A stretch of 64,000 nucleotides of DNA from Deinandra increscens subsp. villosa (lineage: Eukaryota > Streptophyta > Magnoliopsida > Asterales > Asteraceae). The translations under genes and the position numbers were made by a program. The stretch spans positions 88,901,578-88,965,577 of the forward strand of contig JBCNJP010000023.1 of the NCBI GenBank assembly GCA_039602395.1, given 5' to 3'. Numbering within the stretch: the first letter of the stretch is position 1; each line of letters begins with the position of its first letter. Shown in pieces: positions 1 through 11,986 of the stretch. The notes under the pieces are model-generated. The model was given only the letters and a program-made list of their open reading frames with translations. It searched no databases and was not told where the DNA came from.

Positions 1-273
1 ACAATAACACACGGCTACTGTTCTGATAAATGCTGGTTCTCACCTCAAATAAAAACATGAGAGTAACATTTTGACTACAATTTCGTATGTGAACAATTTC
101 AACTGAAACTATGATTTCAATGCAATAAAACTACAATAACACACAACTACTTTTCTGATAAAAGCTGGATCTCAACAAGAACAAATCAGCATAAGCCCCA
201 AATAACTAAATTCACCTCAAATAGAAACATGAGAGTAACATTTTGACTATAATTTCGTATGTAACCAATTTCT
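1..273. repeat. Imperfect tandem duplication inside an intron
   Basis: Bases 1-112 and about 131-273 are two copies of the same sequence. Both begin with acaataacacac and end near tttcgtatgt. The second copy carries about 40 extra bases in its middle. Both lie in the presumed first intron of the minus-strand gene whose first exon ends at 277. Confidence 0.75.
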
Positions 274-276
274 AAC

Positions 277-612
277 CTCTTGTAGTAGCTGCGCTTGGCG
301 AGAAGCGTCCTCACGAGGACTAATTTCACCATCAGTACTGCCGCTGCTCACCAACGGATCTCTTCCTTCCGTTCTCGGCGCCGGTCCAGTCGGAGCGGAT
401 TTAGAGGGCGATTTGGTTCGGATTACAGTAGGAGTCGGCGGTGATTCACGCGTTTCGTGCACATAGGAAGTAACGGAAGAGGATTTTGAAGTGCGATCTT
501 CGTGCGACGGAGATTGAGGAGGCGAAGACGGCGATTTAGGAGGCGGAGGAGTGGTGGCCGGAGAGGACCACATAGAACTGTTGAGCCACTCAGGAACTCG
601 TTTGTTGACCAT
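277..612 (-). CDS. First exon of a minus-strand gene, possibly a TBC-domain Rab-GAP
   Basis: An ATG at 612 opens a frame starting MVNKRVPEWLNSSMW. It continues through a Pro/Ser-rich low-complexity stretch to ...SRQAQLLQE. A splice donor (GAG, then GTTAGA) sits at 277/276, giving 112 whole codons in phase 0; the frame downstream of it soon stops at 247, as expected for intron. The rest of the gene lies left of the window. The KxVPEWLNSxxW start, proline-rich linker and final QAQLLxE resemble the N-terminus of plant TBC1D13-like Rab GTPase-activating proteins, which would switch off Rab GTPases in membrane traffic. That identification is from memory of the family and is tentative, because no catalytic TBC sequence is in view. 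Coding structure is better supported than function. Confidence 0.5.
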
Positions 613-921
613 ATTGGTGGATCGATTTGGTGATGTTAGCTAGGGTTTCGATGCACACAGTGGAGGTGGTGTAGTGTGTGTTTGTATGGTTTGTTTGACA
701 TATGTGCGTCTGGAATCTGGGCTTTGCGGCATCGTCTTCCTCGTGGAAGCGGGTCACGTGCTGAGTTCGTGTTTGGACTTCAAAGGCATGATTGATTTTA
801 ATCGCACTTACATTTCAACATTCACGTGACGGTTTTTACCGAAATGATTATGGCTTAATAGTATCCGCCTATCCGGTTGTATAAGAGGGTTAAGTTTCAT
901 CGTATACAAGTCACATAATTA

Positions 922-1318
922 AGGCCCTATTTGGCGCAATAGCTGAAAAGATATCTATTAGCTGATAAACTAGCTGCTAGCTGATAAACTGATAAACTAG
1001 ACTCTAGCTGATAAACTAGAAGCTAGCTGATAAAAAATAACATTTGGTAAAAACTAGCTGATAAGCTAGCTGAAAAATATAAAATGACATAAACGTACAT
1101 GTCATAAATGTAAATAAAGGTATTTATTTATAAGTTAGGGAAAGGTAATACTGAAAATATTATAAAAACTAGTTAAAACGCTACTCCAACTAGCTTTTCA
1201 AAAGCTAGCTTTTTTGACGTTACCAAACGGGGCTTTTTAAAAAAGCTCCGTTTGGTACGTCAAAAAGCTAGCTTATAAGCTAGCTGATAAGCTAGCTTAT
1301 GGCGCGCCAAACACAACC
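922..1318. mobile_element. hAT-like MITE rich in AGCTAGCTGATAAGC motifs
   Basis: The left end (aggccctatttggcgc) and the reverse complement of the right end (aggttgtgtttggcgcg) form imperfect terminal inverted repeats. The interior is made of many copies of agctgataaactag/gctagctt. A nearly perfect palindrome at 1212-1256 (gacgttaccaaacgg ... ccgtttggtacgtc) marks the fold or a nested copy. No coding capacity. I could not define a clean target-site duplication, so the superfamily is an inference from the end sequence. Confidence 0.6.
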
Positions 1319-1414
1319 TAAAAAAACATGACGGTGTTTAGCTTGAGTATTTATTCGATTGTAATGATTTGGTCTAGTGATTATGGTAAACAAGAAAATT
1401 GTATGATTAGTGAT

Positions 1415-1560
1415 CACGATCCCTCTAGCTTAGTGGTAGCCAGGTGGGTTCTTCTAGGAGAGGTTGTCGGTTTGAGCGTATGCGTAACGAGGCGGTTTCA
1501 CCTGGTTGTTGGGGTTTCCGCCTATGAGGGATTTTCGAGTTGAACCTGAAGCGTCAAATA
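1415..1560 (+). mobile_element. Possible tRNA-derived SINE head (degenerate)
   Basis: tagcttagtggtagcc looks like a Pol III A box. About 40 bases later ggtttgagcg resembles a B box (GGTTCGANNC). No clear A-rich tail or target duplication was found, so this is at most a fragment. Confidence 0.35.
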
Positions 1561-1849
1561 TACAGGGGCGTTTAAAATCCCGTTACATAAAGACTCGAAA
1601 AAACGTTGTTAAAAAAATTATATGGTTGGCCTAAAAAACTTATCTTTTGTTGTTTGTGATCACCATCAAGCTAGACCCCATCACACCTCATATTACATTT
1701 AAGAGGAGGTGTTCGGGGCATTATCAACATCACAATCCCTCTATAACATCTCATTATAAATAGTCTTAGATTAAATATTATTGGATTATTCAATAATTAT
1801 TTAAAAAAATTAACTATCAAAATAAGATATTATTGGAACAATTAGAGTC

Positions 1850-2352
1850 TTAGATTAGACTTTATTGGAACAATTGGGTCCCTCTTAAAGTGTGTGTTTT
1901 TGCACGGAGAGTCTGTATAGATCGGATTTCGTCTACATTGAATCTTAAGAGACGTGGACTCGAGATCAACACCATGTGTGAAGGCTACCAGACGCACAAC
2001 AAATCTATGGATCATCTTTTGTAATGTGGCTATACACATTTGGATGCTTGTGCTAAGGTGGTGTAAGGCCCCCCTTGGGTGATGGAGAAGAAGGTCAAGA
2101 AAGTGTATCGTGGTATTTTGCTGACCTCGCTTTAGAGCACTTGGAAAGCGCGCAATAATAAGGTTTTTAAGAGTGGGATCTACGGGGTGGATGCAATCTT
2201 AGGTTTTATAAATCTCTCTTACCTTTGGATTAAAAGTAGGAGTAAGTTGTCTTGTTTTGAATGAGATCATTGGTGTAACTTCTCTTTTATGTCTCAAATG
2301 TAATCTAGTTTTTTTATTAGTTTATTTAATACAAGTTTGGCGTTCAAAAAAA
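1850..2352 (+). pseudogene. 3' end of a dead L1-type LINE (zf-RVT region)
   Basis: Translating the plus strand in pieces gives NWVPLKVCVFA followed by LNLKRRG, the conserved start of the zinc-binding zf-RVT region after plant L1 reverse transcriptases. Further on comes WKARNNKVFKSG, the conserved WK(A/S)RN motif near the C-terminus of ORF2. Stops and frameshifts separate the pieces. The 3' end is a typical LINE tail (gttcaaaaaaaa, about 2342-2352). The element is 5'-truncated and inactive. Confidence 0.75.
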
Positions 2353-3437
2353 ACCGAAACAAGACCCTTTGTTTTAAGTACTTGTATATAGCGAATAATG
2401 TTCACACACCCATTACATTGCCTTCTCACAAAGTCTTCCTTGTAGTATGATCCCCTTCTTTCCTTAAATTCCTCCTCGTCAAAGTGTGGTGATTCTACCC
2501 CACATCATCATCTCTTTGTCACCTTCCATCCTCACACTATCATGTTATCGGTGTCACTTCATCAATCCCGCACACAAAGACCACTTCATCGTCTTTTGAC
2601 ACATTCTAGCTATTATAGTGAAAAATAAAATTTAATAATTTAAAGAATATATATATGTTTTTTAGTGATTTTGGTGTATCGCACCATTTTAATTAATTAA
2701 GATTTAAGATTGAAATCAAATGATAATTTAACAGCTGTAGAGTGCACGTTTATTCAAAATAGTTTTTATTTCATGCATTCATGAATAAAGCCCCTCATAG
2801 CAACTTCCTAGCGGCATTGGGTCCTGATTGGATCCAAGAAGCAAAATTCCATGGTAACAAAAGACTTGACCAGTTAGCATGAAAACCTATTTTGACGTCT
2901 TTCTTTTACATTGGACGTTGCCGTCGAATTGATTGGCTGTATAAAATTTACATAAAAATGACCTTCTAAAGTAACTCCCATGAAAGAGAGGTGAGGGGTC
3001 CTTTGGCAGTCAACCACAATAGTGCGATTTGACCGCCAATTGATAACAGTGAAGAGAACAGAAGATGCAAAAGAGGAACAAATTATGTTAGAATTAAGGT
3101 AGATTAAATGATAGAAGAAACCCACGTAAACAAACAAACATATTCAGCAAAATTCTACTCAAACGGTAGGATCCGGAAAGGATGTGATGAGAATGCCCAT
3201 GTAAATGTGTAATATGTTCAATATATGATATTGCTCTTCTGTTCACCACAAAAAGAAAGTTATATAATCATTCATAGTGTCCTATATTGGGTGTTACAAC
3301 CCAATTTTGAGTATATAAGAACCAAACGGGCGTCCAAAACAAATCTAAAGGAACCGAAATCTCCATATCACTCTATGAGAGTCAGACACGATTCTTACAA
3401 CTTTCTCATCTGACATTACATTGCCAAAAGAACATGT
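2353..3437. other. AT-rich intergenic DNA and probable 3' UTR of the ERD2-like gene
   Basis: No frame with coding character and no repeat ends were recognised. The right-hand part (roughly 3150-3437) would be the 3' UTR of the minus-strand KDEL-receptor gene. Confidence 0.5.
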
Positions 3438-6400
3438 TTATGCAGGCAATTGGAGCCTCACATTGTTCTTCCAGCTGCATTCATTAAATAAACGTAAATG
3501 TGTCAGTCGTGATAACCACGTAAAATATCATCAATAGTCACAATAATTGTGCATCACTAGAGTTAGAGGTGGCAAACTGGCCAGTGTTATTAATGAATAA
3601 AGTTTTGGTTCATCTTGAAAATTTTGGTATGGGTCAAAGGTAGATGGGTTTAATTGACCCGCAGACACTTTCTTTCTTTATTTTTTATAAATAATTAAGA
3701 GCGGTACTTAAGGGCGTTAATTATGATTAATAACCAATTTATTACAATAGTAATAAACTATATAGACGAGTCGGATGGGTTAGGTGATGAGTCAAATTGA
3801 TTCGGGTTGAAATCATTTATTGGTACGGGTCAAGGTAGACGGGGTCGAGCTGATCCGCAAACACTTTCTATTGTCTATTATTAAATAGAATTAAAAACTC
3901 AATTAAGATTAACAACTTAATTACAGTAATAAACTAAATCTTACTATAAAAAGATTTAGGAGGTTATGCATTAAAAATATTTCCGTGACTATCAATCCAT
4001 TCTACACATTTGAGTGTTTCTCTCTAGCTGGTTTCTTTTTATTTGACCCGTTTGAGATCTATCACAGCCCAATTCAACCGATTTGAGATCTATGACAGCC
4101 CAAATTAACCCGTTTGAGATCTACCATAGCCCAAATCAACCCATTTGAGATCTACCATACAAATCAACCCCTTCTTTAGTAAACAGGTCAAAATTTGCAA
4201 CATCTAATGACAGAATAAGTATCAGTTACCTTTCAAAGTAGTAATAGAAGAAATCAGCATATAGCAATGTCTGAACTAGCCCTGCTATCCAAGCTGCAAC
4301 ATTAAAAGAAGTATTAAGGAAATATTTAAGGCTCATGAATTCAATATGAATAGAAGCACTACATTTTTACATGAATGGGTAAAATAATTATTGTGTAATT
4401 TAGAGAGATAAGGAAGGACATACTGATCCAATGGATATAATGAGGTTCAGTGAAGTAACGGTAGATCCAGTTCAGAATGTATAAAGACCGGTATGCTCTG
4501 TAGGAGACCAATAATAATTAGTTTCTATCCAACATCAAATCTTACAAAAAAAAATGTACTATGCACCAGTATCTTAACAAATATGAAATTTGGATTGATA
4601 GATTTAAATTTCCAAATATCTAAGCAGCCAAAGATATTTAGCACTTGCTGGTTTTTTACTAGAGGTGGCAAAACAAGTTTTTTACTAGAGGTGGCAAAAC
4701 AAGCAGGTCTGCCAGGTCATGCCATGTATCAATAGAAACTCAGTTCAAAATGGAAGAATTCTTAGTTACACGTTGAAACACGCATGCTAGGTTGATAGGA
4801 TACCTTCTCATCCAAAATTATATTAGGGTGTGTGTGTGTGTATGGTTAAGAGATTATATGGCTTCAATAATAATCTAGCTTCTTGAATAAAGAGGTTTTT
4901 TACTTTTATGAAGTTAAAATACCAGTTGGGAGATTGTTTAATCACATTTGCCCCATTCTCTTTATAGGTAACTAATTTTTTTTTCCTGTTTGCCCATTTG
5001 ACACATTAGAAATAGAACATAACCTGAGTCAACCCGACCACAACTAAATGGGTCGAAATCCACCTCTTATAATTACAACTAACAGATTTATAAAGATTTT
5101 CAGAAGTGTATTACCCAAGAAGAAAAATGTATTGGCCAGTCAAGTTATCAATATTTCTTGTTCTTTGCAGCAAAACCAGCTGTGGAAGTATCGCAACTGC
5201 TTCCAGATATATAGAAAATGTCCACATTACCTGCTCAAAACACATTATAAAATTATAAAAACTAAAAGGAAACTGATTTGGCATAAACAAGGGCCCTGAA
5301 TCAAGATCCTAGTCAATGGGCAGGAGACGCAAGTAAAAAAAAAATTTAGCTAGTTTTTTTTGTAATAATGAAAACCTGTTACCAGAAAACTTAGGAGACC
5401 CTGCCATTACCCTGCTAACTTATGAACCAGGTAAAACGCCACTTGCAATGGGTCATGGGCAGGTGGCCTTCAAACGGGTTAAAGGCAGAGAACCCATGGA
5501 AAATGGACTTCACACCTGAGACATCTGCTAGAGGTGCTCAAGTGCCTATCGCTGCCCCACCCCCTTGAAGGTTGAATTTACTTGGTCTATACAATGGAAT
5601 TTTTAAGGTGACTTGGGAAAACATAACTGACTAAATAGTATCTGACTTAGTTCTGGTGGAAAGAAAAAAAATTAACTAGAATAAGTAATATCTAAATAGC
5701 AAGATAGCTATACCTCTTTGAAAGTAAGCTTCTCATGAATAAACAAGGCCAAAAGTAAACAAGGTACTATCAGGAGATAATGGCGAAAGGTGTCTTGATC
5801 TTTATCATATGATCTACGAACAACCCTGTGACGCCTTATGTACCATACGATAGAGAAAGAGCTACCTAAGAAGATTAATTTCATGATAGTATTGTATACT
5901 GAGATAAAGTCAGTAAATATATCCAAGTAGCGAGTAGCAAACACCAGTGCATAGAGCTCCTGAGTTTTCAATGATACTCCTGCATGTAACATAAAAAGTA
6001 AAAGATCAAACACAGTTACATGAATTTACGGCCTCTATAGTGAAGATAGTAAAGCATCCAACCTACAAGTTCCTAAATTTTGCAAAAGACATTAAATTGA
6101 CAAACCCAATCACAATTGTCTCATTTGTTTTTACCATTTCCGGCCATTTTGGATTTCCTGGTTCTTGTAATTATTATTATGGCCTTAGGGTCATGATGGA
6201 CCAAGCCCTTGGTTTCAAGGAGCATAAGGCACACGGAAGCAATAGGGTCCCTTGAGTACGCGAGGCGCATGGTATTGATATAACTTCTTTTAAATTTCTC
6301 ATAGGTTTCTATCATCACGTATCCAAATTTTAGATACAACTAGTAACACACAGGATCCTTCATTCCCACAAGAAACAACTACAAGCTACACTTTATGTAA

Positions 6401-7004
6401 ATAACACACAATGAGAGGTCTAAACCTTTTCAAGAACTACATCAAGCATTAAAGAATGTAACAGGGATGTAGATGTAACACCCACTTAAAGAACATTCCA
6501 GGTGCTACATTCATAATAAAATGGTTACAATCCGTGCAGATGCAAATGAGGCGAATTCATAACGACTTATAAGTAATGTAGAACCGATAATGGGCGTAAA
6601 TAGTGTCGGCAAATAGCAGAAACTAACAGAAGAAGCCGAACCTCTTCCGTTTAGTCATATGCTACCCAAAACAAGCGTTTCTATATACCAAAAAAATTGA
6701 ACAATATCACTTCAACTCTTCATAGATCCGCAATTTTCATCACTCAGTAATCTAAAGTCTAGACAATCAATCAACCACATCAGGTAACAGATTAAGTACT
6801 CCTAAACTCTCAGCATCCAAAAACCCCAAAATTCGAAACAAACAAGCCCTAATTTAACAAACTGAATAACAAGTAGTCATTAAACAAAACGAAACATAAA
6901 AAAGGAAGTGTACCAGCACACGATTTGATGGTGTGAATTTTGAGCAGCAACACTAGAACACTCGCCAAATGCGTCATGTCCCCCGCCAATCTGAATATAT
7001 TCAT
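3438..7004 (-). CDS. ERD2B: ER lumen protein-retaining (KDEL) receptor, ERD2B-like, six exons
   Basis: Exons on the minus strand: 7004-6914, 5979-5714, 5230-5115, 4497-4424, 4293-4230, 3474-3438. All five introns are GT-AG, the phases agree, and the total is 648 nt, encoding 215 residues plus TAA, the usual length of plant ERD2 proteins. The protein begins MNIFRLAGDMTHLASV and contains SLKTQELYALVFATRYLDIF, IYLEAVAILPQLVLLQR, NIDNLTGQY, YILNWIYRYFTEP and ADFFYYYFESW, all hallmarks of the seven-helix family. It ends with a short lysine-containing cytosolic tail. Family role: it cycles between Golgi and ER, binds K/HDEL C-termini in the acidic Golgi and returns escaped ER chaperones through COPI vesicles. 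No frameshift or stop is present, so the gene looks functional. The small exons would be missed by simple ORF calling. The symbol reflects resemblance to Arabidopsis ERD2B. Confidence 0.95.
4035..4180. repeat. Minisatellite in the last intron of the ERD2-like gene
   Basis: About four tandem copies of a ~33-bp unit containing cccgtttgagatctaycaya and gcccaaatcaa lie between exons 5 and 6. A separate 28-bp tandem duplication (ttttttactagaggtggc) is in intron 3 near 4650-4703. Confidence 0.8.
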
Positions 7005-7258
7005 CTTCTCACTGCGTGTTTTGATATCAAATGCACTGAGGAAATGAGATCAATCGGCAAAAAACTCGATCAATCAGCTCGGAAAACACAATTTCAAAAC
7101 AGATCTCCCGGATCGATCCAAAGAGACGAAGATCGGATCGTTTTTCACCGTCGGTTCTCGGTGGTCGGTGTGGCTGCGTGGAGATTGGGGGAGGCGATAG
7201 CAGTCGGGTCGGGTTTTTATTTGGTAAGGGAGGTAGCAAAACAGTCGATGGGGGGTTT

Positions 7259-7320
7259 AGGCGTGGCCGAGTGGTTGAGCAGCGACTTTACCCTTACAGG
7301 AATGACCCTAAAGTATTAGG
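7259..7320 (+). other. tRNA-like 5' half (A-box sequence), not a complete tRNA gene
   Basis: ggcgtggccgagtggttgag matches the 5' half of tRNA-Ser/Leu, including the A box. No anticodon arm or T arm follows, so it cannot encode a tRNA. It may be a SINE or tRNA pseudogene remnant. The element at 7328 begins just downstream. Confidence 0.35.
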
Positions 7321-7327
7321 TTATTAC

Positions 7328-8002
7328 TAGAGGTGAGCATGGTTCGGTTCAGTTTGGTATTTAGCTTGAACCGAAATGAAACTGAAGTTTTCGTTCCTAA
7401 GAAAAAAAAACCGTTCGGTTTCGGGTTTTTTCGGTTCGGTTTTTTGGGGTTTTTTTTCGGTTTTGGTTCGGTTAAGGTTTTTTTTTTTTTGTAATATGTT
7501 GTTAATATAATTTTAAATATTAAATGTCTAATCTTAAAAGATGAATAAAAAATAGTAAAAAACAAGTACCGTCATAACTATAGAAAAAAAAGTAGTTACG
7601 TGAAGCGTGTGACCATACATAATACGAAGCGACATTAAATTTAAAAGTTTTTAACATTAAAGATCTTAACGTAAACTATTTTGTGTTGACTTAAAATATA
7701 AATTAAGGGAACAAGGTTTACCAAAAATCTTTAAATTAAGTGTTAAGTGTTAACTTAAAATATAAATTAAGGTTTAAAGATTTACAATATGCTCTCCTAA
7801 AATATTAATTCACTTATTTTCCCCTCGGTTCGGTTTGGTTTTTCTAATGATTCGGTTTTTCGGTTTGGTTCGGTTCTTAATTGACATGAAACCGAAACCG
7901 AACCATTACTTTCAGTTCGGGTTTTTTCGGTTTTTCTTCCGGTTCGGTTTCATCGGTTTTTTCGCTTCCGGTTCGGTTTTTTCGGTGTTTTGCTCACCCC
8001 TA
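7328..8002. mobile_element. Non-autonomous hAT-like element, 675 bp
   Basis: Ends are inverted repeats (tagaggtgagca / tgctcaccccta). Flanks are an 8-bp duplication with one mismatch (gttattac at 7320-7327, ggtattac at 8003-8010), as expected of hAT insertions. Subterminal regions are dense in ttcggtt/aaccgaa motifs in opposite orientation. The centre is AT-rich with no coding sequence. Confidence 0.75.
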
Positions 8003-8534
8003 GGTATTACCCAAAAGATACAATGATACAAATGAAAGGGTTAGGATTAGTTAAGGCAGTTGTCATAGACCATGTATGTTTGTTTGAAAAATGTAGGGGT
8101 GATTATCGGGTCGAGACGTGGTGAGACTGGAACCGGACCCGGTTCAGTTGTAGCATTATCGGTTCGGTTTTGGATTTTGCAGGTTGGTTTTGTGGTAATC
8201 ATCAAGAGCGGTTATACATGGTATGCCTTCAAAACACACACAAAAACATCATGAACACTCTCTCGAATGGTGATTTTGTTCTTAATGTCGTTATCAGGTC
8301 GATGGGTTCCGCAGCTTTATCTGTCGTTCACTATCCCTAGCTTTATCAGGGTCTAAAGGTCGGTTAGTAGATGTAATCTTCAAGAACAAAAAGGTTGCAC
8401 CTAAATAAAATAAACACATACATATGAACCATAGAAGCAATCCCCATTTGTTCTAGATCAGTACAATGAAAAAAGAATGACTTTCGATCAACCCCAAAGA
8501 AAAAATAATAGTAGTGACACCTTGTTAATGCTAC

Positions 8535-8700
8535 CATTAGAGGTGCATAAATCGGTTTTTTTTAATCAGTTTTGATTTGGTCAAAGGACGGTTTTTTCAA
8601 TAATCGGCTCAGTTTGTAACCGGCTTTGAGGAAAAATAGTGGTAACCGATGTAACCGGTTTGGCCATGTTGGTTTTTGAAACCGGTTTTTTTAGCAGAAC
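8535..8700. mobile_element. Fragment of a related hAT-like MITE end
   Basis: ttagaggtgcataaatcggtt followed by repeated aaccggtt/ccggttt motifs resembles one end of the element at 7328-8002. The opposite end is missing. Confidence 0.4.
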
Positions 8701-9660
8701 GAATTTTCTACTTTTTTTAACATATAGAGTCGTTTGTGTGTCTGATGACTTAGATTTTGGTTTGTCACATGTCCCATGTGGTGATACTTCGCGGGCGAAT
8801 TTTAAAGGTGTGACAGTACTGAATATGGAAGAAGACGCGTAGGTACCACTAATTTTAGGAAGACCATTCCTAGCTACCTCCCAAGCAGTGGCTAACATGA
8901 GTAATGGTGTACTCACGTGGCTAACATGAGTAATGGTGTACTCACGCTTAAGTTTGGTGAGAAAGAAACAAAATTTGGAGTAGGAAGGAAGGCAGGGAGT
9001 AATATGCAAGCGGTTGATAGTATTGATTCCGGTTTGGATTTTGCATACCGACGTTTGGAGGGAGCCTCACCCTCCACCAACAAGATCTAGACCAAGACTG
9101 CGGGTCCATCAAGCGGACCCGTAAATAAATATGGCGCACTCCATGGCGGCTTACCATAGATGTCTAAAATAAAAGCTTACTTGAATCAGTAACGTAGAAA
9201 CGAAGACATCTAAAGGATGGTTAGCATCTTGTCCCACCTTTTTATTTAAACTTTTAGTTTTAGAAGTGTCATTAGTATTGTATTAGTTTTACTTTTATTA
9301 GTAGTAATTCTGGAGGTCGCAGTTTGTCCTCAAATCTGCAAGGATAAACATGTTCCTGGAGAAACATGACCATATTTATCAGACCTCCACCCGAAATTTA
9401 TATTTTATTTTAAGTATGTCGGAACTTGTTGAGAAAAATTAAAAGGACGATGGCTAGCCTTTTGTTCAATTTGTACAAGGAGGTCGGGACGGTACAGTTC
9501 GTGGTAGCATGCCATGGGACAATGTCAAAATGCAGAGTAAACCACATCCAATTTTTCCAAACCGTCAACTTTTACATATCATATTGCTTTCATTATGAAT
9601 GCGTTTGGGCACATTAAAGACAATGTGCAATTTAAGTGTGGGGATGAGAAACATCAGTTT
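8700..9660 (+). pseudogene. Dead Gypsy (Athila/Tat-like) fragment: protease piece and PPT-like block
   Basis: Bases 8795-9000 translate to VTVLNMEEDA, a TAG stop, then VPLILGRPFLATSQAVANMS and LKFGEKETKFG, the C-terminal half of a Gypsy aspartic protease (the ILGRPFLAT motif is diagnostic). A 29-bp tandem duplication (tggctaacatgagtaatggt..., about 8889-8946) breaks the frame. Near 9610-9650, gacaatgtgcaatttaagtg followed by tgggg is the sequence typically found between pol and the 3' LTR of Athila-type elements. RT and integrase are missing, so a large internal deletion is implied. Confidence 0.65.
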
Positions 9661-10754
9661 TTATGTCTGTCCATTATTCAAGTCTTACACAAAACTCTTT
9701 TGGAAAAATGGCCCTTGTACTAACCAGAAATTTTCAACAATTTAAAAACATTTTAAAAAAATATATGTTGCTGTCTTGAGACCTTGCAAATAAAAATAGC
9801 GTATCCGAATACAGAAAACCCAATTTCCATAATAGTGAAAATAAAAGTGAAATATTTTGATTACGACAAGTAGGAAATAAGTTTACTTTTATACAAACCT
9901 ATAATTTATCTCGTTTCTCACGTTTTAGTGAGAATTTGAGCCTAACTTGGAGATATATAAACTAATACATGCTCCTTTTCTTGTTGAAACATTGTGAAAA
10001 ACCGAGTGATGCAGTAAATGTAGAACTTTATAGGGTCATACGTCTCAAGATGGACAAATTTGAAAATGTGTAATTAAAGGATTGATACAACTGTAATTTT
10101 AACTCATTTCTGCTCCTTAAACCTACCTTTATGTTCCGTTCCTTAAACATTATCCTTTAGCAAGACAAGTTTGAGCGTACTCCCATTTTTGTTCAACTAC
10201 TCGTGTGACGCCCACTCCCAGACTTGACTCTAGAAGGGGTCACGAATCGGATTTACTCATGAACACAAGGTATCAATAGAGATAACTAAGCAGCGGAAAT
10301 TTTAAACTTTTATTTATTTGCCAAGTACTACAAAGTAAGAGATAATTTACATAAGGAAATACTATCTGTTACTACATTTTATTGCTATAACTATGCCAGC
10401 TTGCCAAAACCTTCCTTCGGTCTGATAGCTTGCCCGTCTAATCCCTTATCACCAGGGCCTTCTCATAACTAGTCGAAGCCTCACCCTGACCTGACATACA
10501 TACATTTTCGGAAAAGGTCAGCTTACGCGGGTGAGTTCTATATGTTAAAAGCTTTACCTCGGTGTGAGGTTTTAAACCCTTGGACCTGCAAGATCCGTTT
10601 TTCACAGATATTTATCAAGTATAATATATATCATAATTATATAACACGTAATATTCCTTAACGGGAAACACCCCCTATAAAACCATTTATCCCGCTATCC
10701 CTTCCTACAACATTTATTACCAGTGTAAACCCTGCTAATATATAAGCAGAGAAA

Positions 10755-10950
10755 TCATCTTTGCCGACTGCCGAGTTTACCCCTCTAGGGTATTCCCTAT
10801 AACGGTCAGTTGCCTCGCTTTCCCTTATTTGCTAACTGCCGAGTTTACCCTTCTAGGGCATTCCCTGTAACGGACAGTTGCCCCGTTTCCCCCTATTTGC
10901 TAACTGTCGAGTTTACCCTTCTAGAGTATTCCCTATAACGGTCAGTAGCC
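10755..10950. repeat. Three ~75-bp tandem repeats inside the solo LTR
   Basis: Three copies of a unit containing ctgccgagtttacccttcta, then gggtattccctataacggtc and agttgcc, each followed by a C/T-rich spacer and tttgctaa. Confidence 0.85.
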
Positions 10951-11376
10951 TTTTTCTTCCTTTCTATTTGTAGTGGTCTCTAATCCCATTGAGCAACACT
11001 ACCTCCTAACTCCCTTGTACTACTACCCGCCCTTAGTTAAATACACGAGTGACTTAAGATTATTAGTAAACAGTGATAAGGTCTTCATATACTGCAACAA
11101 GTGGACATCCCCCAATTTACCGTTGGTGTATGTATACAGGGCGTATCCTCCACACTTCTGATATACTGGGTAACTAATATTATTATGTATATATATAGGA
11201 AGTACCAGCGGCGTATCCACCACATAATAAAAAGCAAATGCATCACCTGTTCTCATATAATCATACATATTCACTATAACGTTTACTAATAATTCCTTTA
11301 TCACTTGACTATTTAATTTCAAAGCAATATAGCACATATCATATGTATAAAAGATTTAACATCATTTTCATAACAT

Positions 11377-11379
<3 letters not shown>

Positions 11380-11410
<31 letters not shown>
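11380..11410. repeat. TA microsatellite
   Basis: Uninterrupted TA dinucleotides. A second TA run follows the MITE at 11941-11984. Confidence 0.9.
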
Positions 11411-11414
<4 letters not shown>

Positions 11415-11903
11415 AGTTGGGGTAGAATACATCAACCAAAATCCCTACATCATCTACATCAACCCCCTTTTTTCAAAAAAAAAACACTTTCTTTAAAAAA
11501 AAGTTAAAAAACATCATAAGTCAAATCGATATATATTCTTTCTGGAACACCTTTTTTTTTTAATTTTTATGGCGTTTTATTATAAAAAAAAACGCCAAAA
11601 ATACAAAAAAAAAAGTTTTCAAAAAAATGTGTGTTTTGGTGCGTCTAGAAGAATCGTGTTTTTAGAAAAAAAATTAATCAACAAAAAGAATTTTTTTGGT
11701 GTTTTTTTTGAAGAAAAAAAACACCAAAAAAAAAAAACACCACAAAAATTAAAAAAAAAATAGTGTTCTAGGAAGCTAACATAGCGATTAGAGGTATAGT
11801 GTTTTCAAAAAAAAAAATTTGTTAGGAAGTGTTTTTTGGTGTTTTTTGTGAAAAAGAAAGTTGATGTAGTGATGTAGGGAATTTGGTTGATGTAGCCTAA
11901 CTC

Positions 11904-11944
<41 letters not shown>
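11411..11944. mobile_element. MITE with ~50-bp inverted repeats and an expanded GA tract in one end
   Basis: The left end (agagttggggtagaatacat, then caaccaaaatccctacatca) is matched inverted on the right (tgatgtagggaatttggttg, then atgtagcctaactcaactct). Both ends border TA microsatellites, consistent with insertion into TA. The right terminal repeat is enlarged by a (CT)n run at about 11908-11942, which explains the different end lengths. The interior holds poly-A/T tracts and hairpins; apparent frames there are low-complexity artefacts. Confidence 0.65.

Positions 11945-11986
<42 letters not shown>

Noticed and set aside
2874..3137. 87-codon minus-strand frame beside the KDEL-receptor gene
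   Set aside because: AT-rich, no family resemblance, no splice context. It lies beyond the gene's stop codon.
7259..7330. Functional tRNA-Ser/Leu gene
   Set aside because: Only the D-arm half matches. There is no anticodon or T arm.
11569..11763. Lys/Phe-rich 64-codon frame
   Set aside because: It is poly-A/T low complexity inside a MITE.
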